64,000 nucleotides of DNA from Petropleomorpha daqingensis (GTDB taxonomy: Bacteria > Actinomycetota > Actinomycetes > Mycobacteriales > Geodermatophilaceae), in NCBI RefSeq assembly GCF_013408985.1, contig NZ_JACBZT010000001.1, positions 2,914,001 through 2,978,000 of the forward strand, written 5' to 3'. The stretch's first letter is position 1; the number at the start of each line of letters is the position of its first letter. The notes beneath the pieces are model-generated. The model made no database searches, had not been told where the DNA came from, and worked only from the letters and a program-made list of their open reading frames with translations. Positions 30,007 to 38,266 of this stretch are shown one piece after another. The translations under genes and the position numbers were made by a program.

Positions 30007-30285
30007 ATGGCTCAGGACACGCGCACCACCACTCAGCAGGGCAACGGTCTGGCGATCGCCGGCCTCGTCTGCGGCATCGTCGGGCTGCTCTTCTTCAACG
30101 TGATCCTCGGCCCGCTGGCGATCATCTTCGGCGGCATCGGCTGGTCGAAGGCCAACAAGGGCGCCCGGCACCGCGGCATGGCCATCGCCGCCGTCGTCCT
30201 CGGCATCCTCGACCTCGTCATCTGGGGCGTGCTGCTCGCGGTGGCCGCGCACAACGGCGGCTTCATGCACTTCCAGATCGGCTGA
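30007..30285 (+). CDS. DUF4190-type membrane protein
   Basis: A 92-residue protein with two hydrophobic helices (GLAIAGLVCGIVGLLFFNVI and AIAAVVLGILDLVIWGVLLA) and the central GGIGWSKANKGARHRGMAIA loop that marks the DUF4190 family. GGGGAGA precedes the ATG. It sits two bases before the CPBP protease gene, so they share a transcript. Function unknown. Confidence 0.8.
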   Translation: MAQDTRTTTQQGNGLAIAGLVCGIVGLLFFNVILGPLAIIFGGIGWSKANKGARHRGMAIAAVVLGILDLVIWGVLLAVAAHNGGFMHFQIG

Positions 30286-30287
30286 CC

Positions 30288-31091
30288 GTGACGGCGCTGT
30301 CGGAAGCGCAGCAGGAGAAGCTGCTCGTCGAGCGCACCGTCCTCGACGAGCAGGTCCGGACGGCGTGCGAGCGCGACCCCGAGCCGTGGAGCCCGCTCAC
30401 CTGGCTCGGGCCCTTGCTCGCGCTGCTGGCGATCGTCGTCCTCGGCAACGTCCTCGCACCCCTGCTCGCGCCCGATCACGGCACCGCCCGCGCCGTCTAC
30501 GGCATCGCGATCACCGTCGGCGGCGAGCTGCTGCTGATCGCGGCGCTGTACGCGTTCGGCCGCGGCGTCGCCGCCCGCGAGGGCGGCTGGCGCACCGCGT
30601 TCGGGCTGGACGGCGTGCGCCGCCGCGACTGGCTGCCGTGGATCACCGGCTTCGCGATCCTCTACGCCTGCCGCACCGCGGTCACCCTGGTCGCCGCCGC
30701 GCTCACCGACGGCCGGGCGGTCCGGGAGGCCAGCAACCTGCCGCTCGGCCACCCGACCGTGCTGTCGGTCGTCGTCCTCGGGCTGACCGCGGTCGTGCTC
30801 GCGCCGATCGCCGAGGAGCTGATGTTCCGCGGCCTGCTGCTGCGCAGCTTCATGCGGAAGATGGGCTTCTGGCCGGCGGCGCTGCTGTCGAGCCTGCTGT
30901 TCGCGCTCTTCCACGTCTACGAGGTCAGCACGCTGCTCGGCGCGGTCACGCTGGCCCTGTCGGTCGGCGTCCTGGGCCTGGGCAACTGCTACGTCGTCCG
31001 GGTCACCGGGCGGCTGGCCCCGGCGATCCTGATCCACGCGACCTACAACGCCCTGGCCCTGACCCTGGCGGTGTTCGCCGCCCTCAGCTGA
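30288..31091 (+). CDS. CPBP-family intramembrane metalloprotease
   Basis: A 267-residue polytopic membrane protein with the three CPBP/Abi motifs: EELMFRG (metal-activated Glu pair and Arg), FALFHVYE (first His) and HATYNALAL (second His/Asn). Relatives process prenylated or membrane proteins and some give bacteriocin immunity. GTG start just behind the DUF4190 gene. Its end overlaps the convergent GGDEF gene by eight bases. Confidence 0.88.
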   Translation: MTALSEAQQEKLLVERTVLDEQVRTACERDPEPWSPLTWLGPLLALLAIVVLGNVLAPLLAPDHGTARAVYGIAITVGGELLLIAALYAFGRGVAAREGGWRTAFGLDGVRRRDWLPWITGFAILYACRTAVTLVAAALTDGRAVREASNLPLGHPTVLSVVVLGLTAVVLAPIAEELMFRGLLLRSFMRKMGFWPAALLSSLLFALFHVYEVSTLLGAVTLALSVGVLGLGNCYVVRVTGRLAPAILIHATYNALALTLAVFAALS

Positions 31092-32106
31092 GGGCCCCAC
31101 GCTTGCGGCTGCGCTTCACCCGGTACATCGCGGTATCGGCCAGTGACAGCGCAGCCGCGGGCGTGAGCCCCGGCGAGGCGACGACGGCCAGGCCCACGCT
31201 GATCCGCACCGGCAGCGGCTCGGCGTCGAGCACCACCGGCTCGGCGCAGATGTGCTCGACCCGCGCCTGCATGTCCTCGGCCAGCGCCGCCGTCGGCAGG
31301 TGCGCGACCAGCACGAACTCGTCGCCGCCCAGCCGCGCGACGGTGTCCTGGTCCCGCACGGCCTCGCGCAGCCGGCTGGTCAGCAGGATGAGCACCATGT
31401 CACCGGCCTCGTGGCCGTGCGCGTCGTTGATGCCCTTGAAGTCGTCGACGTCGACGAACAGGACGGCGACGACGCCACCCGTGCGGTCGCGCTCGTGCAG
31501 CGCCCGCTCGATGTCCTGGTCGAGCTGCACCCGGTTGCGGACGCCGGTGAGCGGGTCGTGCAGCGCCAGCCGCGACAGCTCCGCGTGCCGGCGCCGGTGC
31601 TCGGCGATGTCCTCGACCACGACGACGGCGGCACCCTCGACCCCGTCCTGGGTCGGCCGGATGAGCGAGGCGGTGACCCGTGCCCAGACCGGGTGCCCCT
31701 CGGCATGCCGGAACCGCTTCTCCACGGCCGGCCCGCGGCCGTCGGCGCGCAGCCCGGCCATCGCCGCCTCGTCGAGGGGCAGGTCCTCGGGATCGGTGAT
31801 GTCGGCGTAGGAGAGGCCGACCAGCTGCTCGCGCCCGTAGCCCAGCAGGTCGCAGAACGACCGGTTGACCCGCAGCAGCCGTCCGCCGGCGCCGGCCACG
31901 ACCATCGCCACGGGCGCCGCCTCGAAGGCGAGACCGGTCAGGGGCAGGTCGGGCAGCTCGGGTTCGGGACCACGCGGCGATGGGGTCAGGCCTGGAACGG
32001 ACGAGCACTCTCCGACGACGACGTGCACCAGCCCCCGCGGCAGGGTGCGCGGCCCCCAGCGTATGTCGTGGATCCCGGCGTTCCGGCACGACGCGTACCG
32101 CTCCAC
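31084..32106 (-). CDS. PAS-GGDEF diguanylate cyclase
   Basis: A protein of up to 340 residues. A PAS domain (about 57-170: LAFEAAPVAMVVAGAGG, NRSFCDLLGYGREQLVG) leads into a GGDEF domain with DPLTGVRNR, FVDVDDFKGINDAHGHEAGD and an intact active site LGGDEFVLV. An I-site RxxD is not evident five residues before it. It should make c-di-GMP. A GTG at 32028 is an alternative start that keeps both domains. Confidence 0.88.
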   Translation of the reverse strand: MERYASCRNAGIHDIRWGPRTLPRGLVHVVVGECSSVPGLTPSPRGPEPELPDLPLTGLAFEAAPVAMVVAGAGGRLLRVNRSFCDLLGYGREQLVGLSYADITDPEDLPLDEAAMAGLRADGRGPAVEKRFRHAEGHPVWARVTASLIRPTQDGVEGAAVVVVEDIAEHRRRHAELSRLALHDPLTGVRNRVQLDQDIERALHERDRTGGVVAVLFVDVDDFKGINDAHGHEAGDMVLILLTSRLREAVRDQDTVARLGGDEFVLVAHLPTAALAEDMQARVEHICAEPVVLDAEPLPVRISVGLAVVASPGLTPAAALSLADTAMYRVKRSRKRGALS

Positions 32107-32158
32107 GCGGAACCGGGCGGTGCCACTATCGGGCCCCTCCTAGCCGAGGGGGATCACC

Positions 32159-33763
32159 ATGGCCACGAGGACGCGACGGGCGATCTGGCGCAGCGGGCCC
32201 GACAACGGCTGGCACGAGGAGCTCGTCTGGTACGCCGCCGGCATCCACCAGATGCGGCAGCGGACGCCCGGCTACGACGACTTCCTGCAGATCCTGTTCG
32301 ACGCGCTCACCGGCGCGCCGGGCGGCAGCCCGAACCCGCTGCAGGACCTCGTGGCGATCGCGTCGCAGTGGGAGGACCCCCGCGGCCTGGGCTACCAGTC
32401 GCAGGTGCACGGCACCTGGGTGCCGACGTCGAGCTGGCCGCAGATCATGGGCGGGCAGGCGCTGTGGCAGGAGTGCGCGCACAGCCAGTGGTTCTTCCTG
32501 CCGTGGCACCGCGCCTACCTGGTCGAGTTCGAGGACGTCGTCCGCGAGCACATCCGCGACCTCGGCGGCCCCGCCGACACCTGGGCCCTCCCCTACTGGA
32601 ACTACTCCGACGACCCCGACGCCGCCCTCCAGCGGGGCCTCCCGCTGCCGCTGCAGGGGGACACGCTCCCCGACGGCGTCCAGGTGCCGGGCGTGGACGC
32701 CCGACCCGACGGGAGCTTCCCCAACCCGCTGTTCATCGGGGCCCGCTTCGGCCCCGACCCGGCCAACCCGAACAACCCGCAGTGGGCCGACGCGACCGAT
32801 GCGCTGCTGCGGCCGCACTACGCCAACCAGCAGGACCGCGCCGCGGTCTCCTTCGCCGGCGGGGTGATCGAGAAGCCGAACGACCAGGAGCTGTTCCACG
32901 GCCGGGCCAACGAGACCGGCCAGGTCGACGCCCAGCCGCACGGCAGCGTGCACGTCGAGGTCAACGGCGCCATGGGCCAGTTCCAGTCGGCCGGCCTGGA
33001 TCCGGTGTTCTGGCTGCACCACTGCAACGTCGACCGGCTCTGGGAGACCTACGCCCACGACCTGGGGCACGGCTACCCGTTCGACAACGGCGTCGCGGTC
33101 GGCACCGCGGCCCACACCTCGTGGCTGAACCGGCCCTTTACGTTCCTCAGGACCGACGGGAGCCTGCGCACCTGGACGGCGCCGGAGGTCCTCGATGTCG
33201 CCGCCCTCGGCTACACGTACGAGACGACGGCGCCCCCGCCGCTGCCGGCGAACCCACCGCCACCGCCGTTCGGTGCGCAGACCGACCCGATCGGCTTCAC
33301 CGTCCCGGTGGCCCAGCCGATCGCCGAGGCCGGCCCGTTCTCGCTCGCCGGCGAGCAGGACGTCGCCGTCTCGGGCGGGACGCCGGCCGACCAGGCCAAC
33401 GGGGTCGAGGCGTTCGACGCGACCACCTGGCTGCTGCGGTTCGAGGGCATCCGGTCGGGGGCGCCGGCGGCGACGTCCTACCTGGTCTTCCTCGGCCTCG
33501 AGCCGGGCACGCCCGCCGACCCGCGCGACGCCGACCACTACGCCGGGCTGCTCTCCCTGTTCGGCGTCTACGAGTCCAGCGTGGACGGCGCCTCACCGGG
33601 CAGCGGCCAGCGCCGGCTGCTCGACGTCACCGCGCAGGTCGCGGCGCAGTCGACGACGTTCCGGCCGATGGCGACCTCGGTGCGCCTGGTCCCGTTGAAC
33701 TCGGAGCGGAACCTCGACAGGATGCAGCTCTCGATCGACCGGGTGACGGTGGAGGTCGCGTGA
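32159..33763 (+). CDS. tyrosinase-family type-3 copper protein
   Basis: A 534-residue protein with the tyrosinase common domain. CuA ligands are in the N-terminal part (ECAHSQWFFLPWHRAYLVEF, near 107-125); CuB ligands are in PHGSVHVEV and FWLHHCNVDRLWE (near 260-290). The C-terminal 220 residues form a beta-rich domain of the kind that covers the active site in catechol oxidases. No signal peptide is visible. Likely a monophenol/diphenol oxidase, possibly linked to the pigmentation of these bacteria. It is followed by an overlapping DUF2182-like gene. Confidence 0.85.
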   Translation: MATRTRRAIWRSGPDNGWHEELVWYAAGIHQMRQRTPGYDDFLQILFDALTGAPGGSPNPLQDLVAIASQWEDPRGLGYQSQVHGTWVPTSSWPQIMGGQALWQECAHSQWFFLPWHRAYLVEFEDVVREHIRDLGGPADTWALPYWNYSDDPDAALQRGLPLPLQGDTLPDGVQVPGVDARPDGSFPNPLFIGARFGPDPANPNNPQWADATDALLRPHYANQQDRAAVSFAGGVIEKPNDQELFHGRANETGQVDAQPHGSVHVEVNGAMGQFQSAGLDPVFWLHHCNVDRLWETYAHDLGHGYPFDNGVAVGTAAHTSWLNRPFTFLRTDGSLRTWTAPEVLDVAALGYTYETTAPPPLPANPPPPPFGAQTDPIGFTVPVAQPIAEAGPFSLAGEQDVAVSGGTPADQANGVEAFDATTWLLRFEGIRSGAPAATSYLVFLGLEPGTPADPRDADHYAGLLSLFGVYESSVDGASPGSGQRRLLDVTAQVAAQSTTFRPMATSVRLVPLNSERNLDRMQLSIDRVTVEVA

Positions 33764-34476
33764 CCGGAGCGGCGGTGGCCGGCCGGGTGCCGGTCGCCGT
33801 CCCGCGTCCCGAACGCTGGCTGTACGCGGTGGCCGGTGCGGGCTGGCTGGGCCTGCTCGCGCTGGGCACCGTCGAGGTGCTGCAGGGGCACGCCGACCAC
33901 GGCGCGGTCGGCGTGCACGCGCTGGGCGGTCTGGCGATGGTCGCGGTCATGGCCCCGCTGGTCGCGCCCAACGTCCGGTACGCGGCGATCCGGAGCCCCG
34001 CTCAGGTGCGCGGCCGGGTGAGCGTCGAGGTCGCGTCCGGCTGGGCGCTGGTCTGGCTCGTGGTCGCCGCCGTCCTCGTCGCGGGCGCGTGGCTGGCGAC
34101 GGTCACCCTCGGCGTGCTCGGGGCGGTCGCGCTGGCCGCCGCGGTCGCGGTCGGCTGGCAGCACTCCGCCCTCAAGCGGCGCAGCCTCACCCGCTGCCAC
34201 CGCGTGGTCGCCCCGCCGCTGGACCGCGACCGGTCGCGGCGCACCTCCCGGCGGTTCGGCGTCCGGCTCGGGCTGGACTGCGCGCTGAGCTGCTGGCCGC
34301 TCATGGCGCTGATGGCCGTGGCCGGGCACAACCCGCTGATCGCCGCCTCGGCCGTGGGCGTCGCCTGGTACGAGCGTCGGCGGCGTCCCCACCACGACCC
34401 GGGGACGGCGGAGACCTCGCTCGCGATCGTCGCCATCGGCGCGACCGCCTGCGTGCTGGCCGTGCTCGGCGCCTGA
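33760..34476 (+). CDS. DUF2182-like metal-binding membrane protein
   Basis: A 238-residue membrane protein with six or so hydrophobic segments. Its pattern (HALGGLAMVAVMAPLVAPN near 50-70, and LDCALSCWPLMALMAVAGHN near 170) matches the DUF2182 family of predicted metal-binding integral membrane proteins. Its GTG overlaps the tyrosinase stop codon, so it may help supply copper to that enzyme; this is inferred from coupling only. Confidence 0.7.
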   Translation: MTGAAVAGRVPVAVPRPERWLYAVAGAGWLGLLALGTVEVLQGHADHGAVGVHALGGLAMVAVMAPLVAPNVRYAAIRSPAQVRGRVSVEVASGWALVWLVVAAVLVAGAWLATVTLGVLGAVALAAAVAVGWQHSALKRRSLTRCHRVVAPPLDRDRSRRTSRRFGVRLGLDCALSCWPLMALMAVAGHNPLIAASAVGVAWYERRRRPHHDPGTAETSLAIVAIGATACVLAVLGA

Positions 34477-34486
34477 GCGGACGGCG

Positions 34487-36313
34487 TCAGCCGACCTCGT
34501 GCAGCCGGGCGAAGCGCTCCGCCTCGCCCGGGCCGTCGGTCGCCCCGAGCACTCCCTGCACGCCCCGGATGCCGCTGCGGGCCAGGTACGCCAGCCGGTC
34601 GGTCTGCCGCTCGATGTCGAGCAGCGGCTGGCGCTGGTGCAGGCGGTAGCGGCCGAACTGGTCGAACACCAGGACGCCGCCGCCCCAGAGCTCCACCTGC
34701 TCGTCGGCCGCCGCCCCGGCCGGCGCGGCGATGCCGGGCGGCAGGGCACCGGCCGTCGTCCGGAGGACCTGGGTGTAGTCGGCCAGGATCTCCGTGACGA
34801 CCAGCCCGTCCGGGCCGACCCGGGTGCTGCTGAGCACCCGCTCGACGCGCGTCGGGTACCGGACGTCGATCGAGAGCAGGGCGGCGTTGTTCCAGACGAA
34901 CGAGAAGACCTCGTCCGGTGAGGTGCGCAGCGCCGCCAGGTTGAGGTGCTCGTAGCGCAGCCGCGTCTCCGTGCCCGCGTCGGGATCCGGCGCGACGGCC
35001 GCCTCCGTGCCGGCCGGGCGCGCGTCGGCCGCCGCCTCCTCGGTCGGCGCGGCCACGCCGTCGGAGTCGACGATCCGGTGCGGGGGAGGGGTGATCCCGA
35101 AGCGCGCGAACGTCTGCTCCAGCGCCGTCCGGTAGCCGTGCGCGTCGTCCGGCGCCAGCCGCCTGTCGGCGGTGAGCACGGCGTCGAGCACGTCGGGGAA
35201 GGTGAGGTCGACGGGCGGCAGGTAGTCCAGCGCGCGCAGCAGCATCCCGAGCAGGTGCTCGGCGGACTTGACGCCCTCCTCGCCCACGCGGTCGGCGTCG
35301 ACGCCGTCCGGGTCGATCCGCAGCGGCTCGAGCCGGCCGGCCCACATGGTCACGAGCGTCTGCAGAAAGGCCGCCACGAGCACCTCGGCGCGGCGGTGCG
35401 GCTCGTCGAACTGCGGATCGGTCCGCCACGCGGGGCCGATGTCCAGGACGCCGGACCAGCGCAGCGCCGGGACGTCGTCCGGCCCGCCACCCCCGCCGGC
35501 CGCGCCGACCTGCTCGCCGAGCCGGGCCAGCGGTGACGCCATCAGCGTGCGGGCCCGACCCTCGGCGTCGGGGGGAAGGAGGATGCGGCCGTTCTTCGGC
35601 GCCAGCAGCCGCAGCGCCACGCCGGGCACGGTGAACACCGACAGCAGGGCGACCAGGTCGGCCAGCGCCTCGTGGAAGGCGAGCTGGTCGGGCAGGCTCG
35701 GCTGGGTGAAGCGCGGCCGCAGCCCGTCGAGGATGGCGTGGCTGACCTCGTGCGCGATGACGTCGTAGGACAGCGCCGTGTACAGCGACGGGCGGCTGGG
35801 CAGCACCGGCAGCCAGCCGAACAGCACGCAGTTGCGCTCGCGCGAGTAGAACGCGTTCGCCTTGCCGGCCGCGGCCTGCGGGACCAGGTCGAGCTGCGGC
35901 AGGCCGGAGTGCCAGGGCACCGGGCGGCCCAGCTGCTGCTCGAACAGCGCGAGGGTGTGCGCGGCGACGGCGTAGACGTTCTGCGCCCGGAAGTCCGGGT
36001 CGTCGGGCAGGGCCGTCGCGTCGGGCTGCGCGGACGGCGACCAGCGGTCGACGTAGCGCCAGGGGTCGCCGGCGTGCAGCACTACCGGCAGCGGAGCGCC
36101 GGCGGGGGAGACCACCCGGAAGCGCTCGCCGCACGGGCCGCGCTCCAGCCGTCCGGCGGGGACGGGGATCGGTGCCCGGATCGGGCCGCCGTCGTCGACG
36201 ATCGTGGGGTCCTGCGCCAGCACCGTCATCGCCACGGTCTCCTGCGTCAGCAGGTTGCGGTCGCCCGCGGCCGGGACGACGTCGACGACCAGTTCCTCGT
36301 GTTGGACGGCCAT
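34487..36313 (-). CDS. predicted HExxH zinc metalloprotease
   Basis: A 608-residue protein without a clear signal peptide. The zinc motif HEVSH lies near residue 185 in SYDVIAHEVSHAILDGLRP, with FHEALADLVALLSVF about 30 residues later providing the third ligand Glu, a gluzincin (thermolysin-like) layout. The C-terminal third (YEHLNLAALRTSPDEVFSFV and later) is unassigned and resembles large uncharacterised actinobacterial proteins. Substrate unknown. Confidence 0.6.
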   Translation of the reverse strand: MAVQHEELVVDVVPAAGDRNLLTQETVAMTVLAQDPTIVDDGGPIRAPIPVPAGRLERGPCGERFRVVSPAGAPLPVVLHAGDPWRYVDRWSPSAQPDATALPDDPDFRAQNVYAVAAHTLALFEQQLGRPVPWHSGLPQLDLVPQAAAGKANAFYSRERNCVLFGWLPVLPSRPSLYTALSYDVIAHEVSHAILDGLRPRFTQPSLPDQLAFHEALADLVALLSVFTVPGVALRLLAPKNGRILLPPDAEGRARTLMASPLARLGEQVGAAGGGGGPDDVPALRWSGVLDIGPAWRTDPQFDEPHRRAEVLVAAFLQTLVTMWAGRLEPLRIDPDGVDADRVGEEGVKSAEHLLGMLLRALDYLPPVDLTFPDVLDAVLTADRRLAPDDAHGYRTALEQTFARFGITPPPHRIVDSDGVAAPTEEAAADARPAGTEAAVAPDPDAGTETRLRYEHLNLAALRTSPDEVFSFVWNNAALLSIDVRYPTRVERVLSSTRVGPDGLVVTEILADYTQVLRTTAGALPPGIAAPAGAAADEQVELWGGGVLVFDQFGRYRLHQRQPLLDIERQTDRLAYLARSGIRGVQGVLGATDGPGEAERFARLHEVG

Positions 36314-36377
36314 GCGCACCCCCGGCTCCTCCGGCGAGGGCGACACGCTACTGCGGAACGGCGCGCTCTCGGAGCGT

Positions 36378-37016
36378 TCAGCCCCTGGCGAGGGCCCGTT
36401 CCGCGCGCAGGGCCTCGAACACCCGCTGCCGCAGCCGGTCGGCGTCCAGTTCGCGGACGTCGTCGAAGCGCATGGCGAGCAGCCACTGCGGTCCGCGGTC
36501 GGGCACCACCCAGATCAGCTCGCCGTGCAGGTCGACGAAGCCCTTCTCCAGGTCGATGGTCACCTGCATGCGGGTGCCCTTCTCGGGCGGCACGCCCCAG
36601 CCGTCGACCTGGGCGCGCATGCCGGCCTCGCTGAGGTCGACCGTCGTCCCGATCAGCTGGGAGTCGGCCCAGGGCATGATCACGGGCAGCGACAGCCGGG
36701 CCCGCACGGCCTTGCGCCGCTGGCTGCGCTCGGCCGGCCCGGTGGCCGCGAGGTGCCAGCGCGGCTCCTCGCCGTCCTCGACCTCGACGATCTTGGCCGG
36801 GAGCGTGCGCTCCTCGTTGCCGGCCACCCAGAACACCTCGACCTTGTCGCCCGGCGACAGTGCCGTCTTCCACGCCGAGCCCTCGCCCTGGGGGCTGACC
36901 ACCAGCGCGTAGTCGGTGGACACGTCCACGCAGGCGGTCACGGTGATGCCGCGGGTCACCAGCGTGACGTCGGCCTGCGTGCACTCCGGGGGCCGGTTCA
37001 CGTCGATGTCGTCCAT
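36378..37016 (-). CDS. PilZ-domain c-di-GMP receptor
   Basis: A 212-residue protein with an N-terminal YcgR-like beta domain (about 15-95) and a C-terminal PilZ domain. The c-di-GMP motifs are present: RSQRRKAVRARL (RxxxR type) and DLSEAGMRA (D/NxSxxG). YcgR-type proteins act on motility or secretion when c-di-GMP rises. The sigma28-type promoter upstream (37110-37136) supports a motility role. Confidence 0.88.
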   Translation of the reverse strand: MDDIDVNRPPECTQADVTLVTRGITVTACVDVSTDYALVVSPQGEGSAWKTALSPGDKVEVFWVAGNEERTLPAKIVEVEDGEEPRWHLAATGPAERSQRRKAVRARLSLPVIMPWADSQLIGTTVDLSEAGMRAQVDGWGVPPEKGTRMQVTIDLEKGFVDLHGELIWVVPDRGPQWLLAMRFDDVRELDADRLRQRVFEALRAERALARG

Positions 37017-37109
37017 GGTCCTTCTCCTGGCTGGTCAAGTGGGGGTGCCGGGCTCCCCGAGCGCGTCGAGGCCGTGCGGTGCTCCGCGTCGAGCACGTCG
37101 TCCCCCTTG

Positions 37110-37136
37110 TGATCGGCACTCCGGCGGCAGACTTGA
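37110..37136 (-). promoter_or_regulatory. sigma28-type promoter of PilZ gene
   Basis: On the minus strand TCAAGTCT, 11 bases, GCCGATCA, which matches the FliA/WhiG layout closely. A second hexamer TTGAGT lies nine bases upstream of the first, forming the tandem box shared with 13595 and 28855. The start codon is 94 bases downstream. The whole 37017-37365 gap between PilZ and the LLM gene holds this promoter and no convincing gene. Confidence 0.6.
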
Positions 37137-37365
37137 GTCACTCAACCCATGGAGTTGGGCCAGTCGCCACCGCGGTGCCGCTGCTCGGACTTCGTTGTCC
37201 GCAATACGCTTGTGTCATCGGCGGTCGCGGCGAGGTCCTTGCGGGTCGCTCACCCTCCGGGGTGGCCGCCGGGCCCCGATTGCGGTGGAGGTCACGCCGA
37301 GCGCGTGCCGCCGGTCACAGATCGGGCCCGGGAAGAGCCGCTGCCGGCGCAGAGTTGCCGCTGCC

Positions 37366-38256
37366 ATGCCCGACTACGGACACGAGCTGCAGTTCGGCTC
37401 GTTCCTCACCCCGTCGAACCGCGATCCCCAGGCGGTCGTCGCGCTCGCGCAGGCCGCCGAGCGCGCCGGACTGGACCTGGTCACCTTTCAGGACCACCCC
37501 TACCAGCCCCGGTTCCTGGACACCTGGACGCTGCTGTCCTACGTCGCCGCCCGGACCGAGCGGGTGCACCTCGCCCCGAACGTGCTCAACGTGCCGCTGC
37601 GGCCGCCGGCGGTCGTGGCGCGCGCCGCGGCCAGCCTCGACCTGCTCACCGACGGCCGCCTCGAACTGGGCCTCGGCGCCGGCGGCTTCTGGGACGCGAT
37701 CGAGGCCATGGGCGGCATCCGGCTGTCCTCCGGCCAGGCGGTCGCCGCCCTCGCCGACGCCATCGAGATCATCCGCGGCATCTGGGACGGCGACGAGCGG
37801 AGCCTGCTCCGGGTGCCGGGCGGCCACCACCGGGTCGAGGGCGCCAAGCGCGGTCCCCGCCCGGCCCACGACATCGCGATCTGGCTCGGCGCGCTCAAGC
37901 CGCGGATGCTCCGGCTGGTCGGCCGGGCCGCCGACGGCTGGCTGCCCTCGCTGTCCTACCTCGGCCTCGACGCGATCGCCGGGTCGAACGCGCTGATCGA
38001 CGAGGCGGCGGCCGACGCCGGCCGCGACCCGGCGCGGATCCGCCGGCTGCTCAACGTCGGCGGCAGCCTCGGCGGCGGGGGCCTGACCGGCCCGCCGGCC
38101 ACCTGGGGCGAGCGGCTGGCCGAGTTCAGCCTCGAGCACGGCTTCTCGGCGTTCATCCTCGCCGCGGACGACGCCGACGATCTCGCCGTCTTCGGTCAGG
38201 AGGTCGCACCGGCAGTCCGCGAGATGGTGGAGGCGGAACGGCGCCGCGCGGCCTAG
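37366..38256 (+). CDS. LLM-class flavin-dependent oxidoreductase
   Basis: A 296-residue luciferase-like TIM-barrel enzyme: LVTFQDHPYQPRFLDTW near 35, the ASLDLLTDGRLELGLGAG cofactor region, and DIAIWLGALKPRMLRLVGRAADGW. It would use FMNH2 or F420H2; the family call does not decide. The ATG at 37366 is the first in frame with the domain. It stands alone, ten bases before a hydrolase gene. Confidence 0.85.
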   Translation: MPDYGHELQFGSFLTPSNRDPQAVVALAQAAERAGLDLVTFQDHPYQPRFLDTWTLLSYVAARTERVHLAPNVLNVPLRPPAVVARAAASLDLLTDGRLELGLGAGGFWDAIEAMGGIRLSSGQAVAALADAIEIIRGIWDGDERSLLRVPGGHHRVEGAKRGPRPAHDIAIWLGALKPRMLRLVGRAADGWLPSLSYLGLDAIAGSNALIDEAAADAGRDPARIRRLLNVGGSLGGGGLTGPPATWGERLAEFSLEHGFSAFILAADDADDLAVFGQEVAPAVREMVEAERRRAA

Positions 38257-38266
38257 GTTTCGCGGC

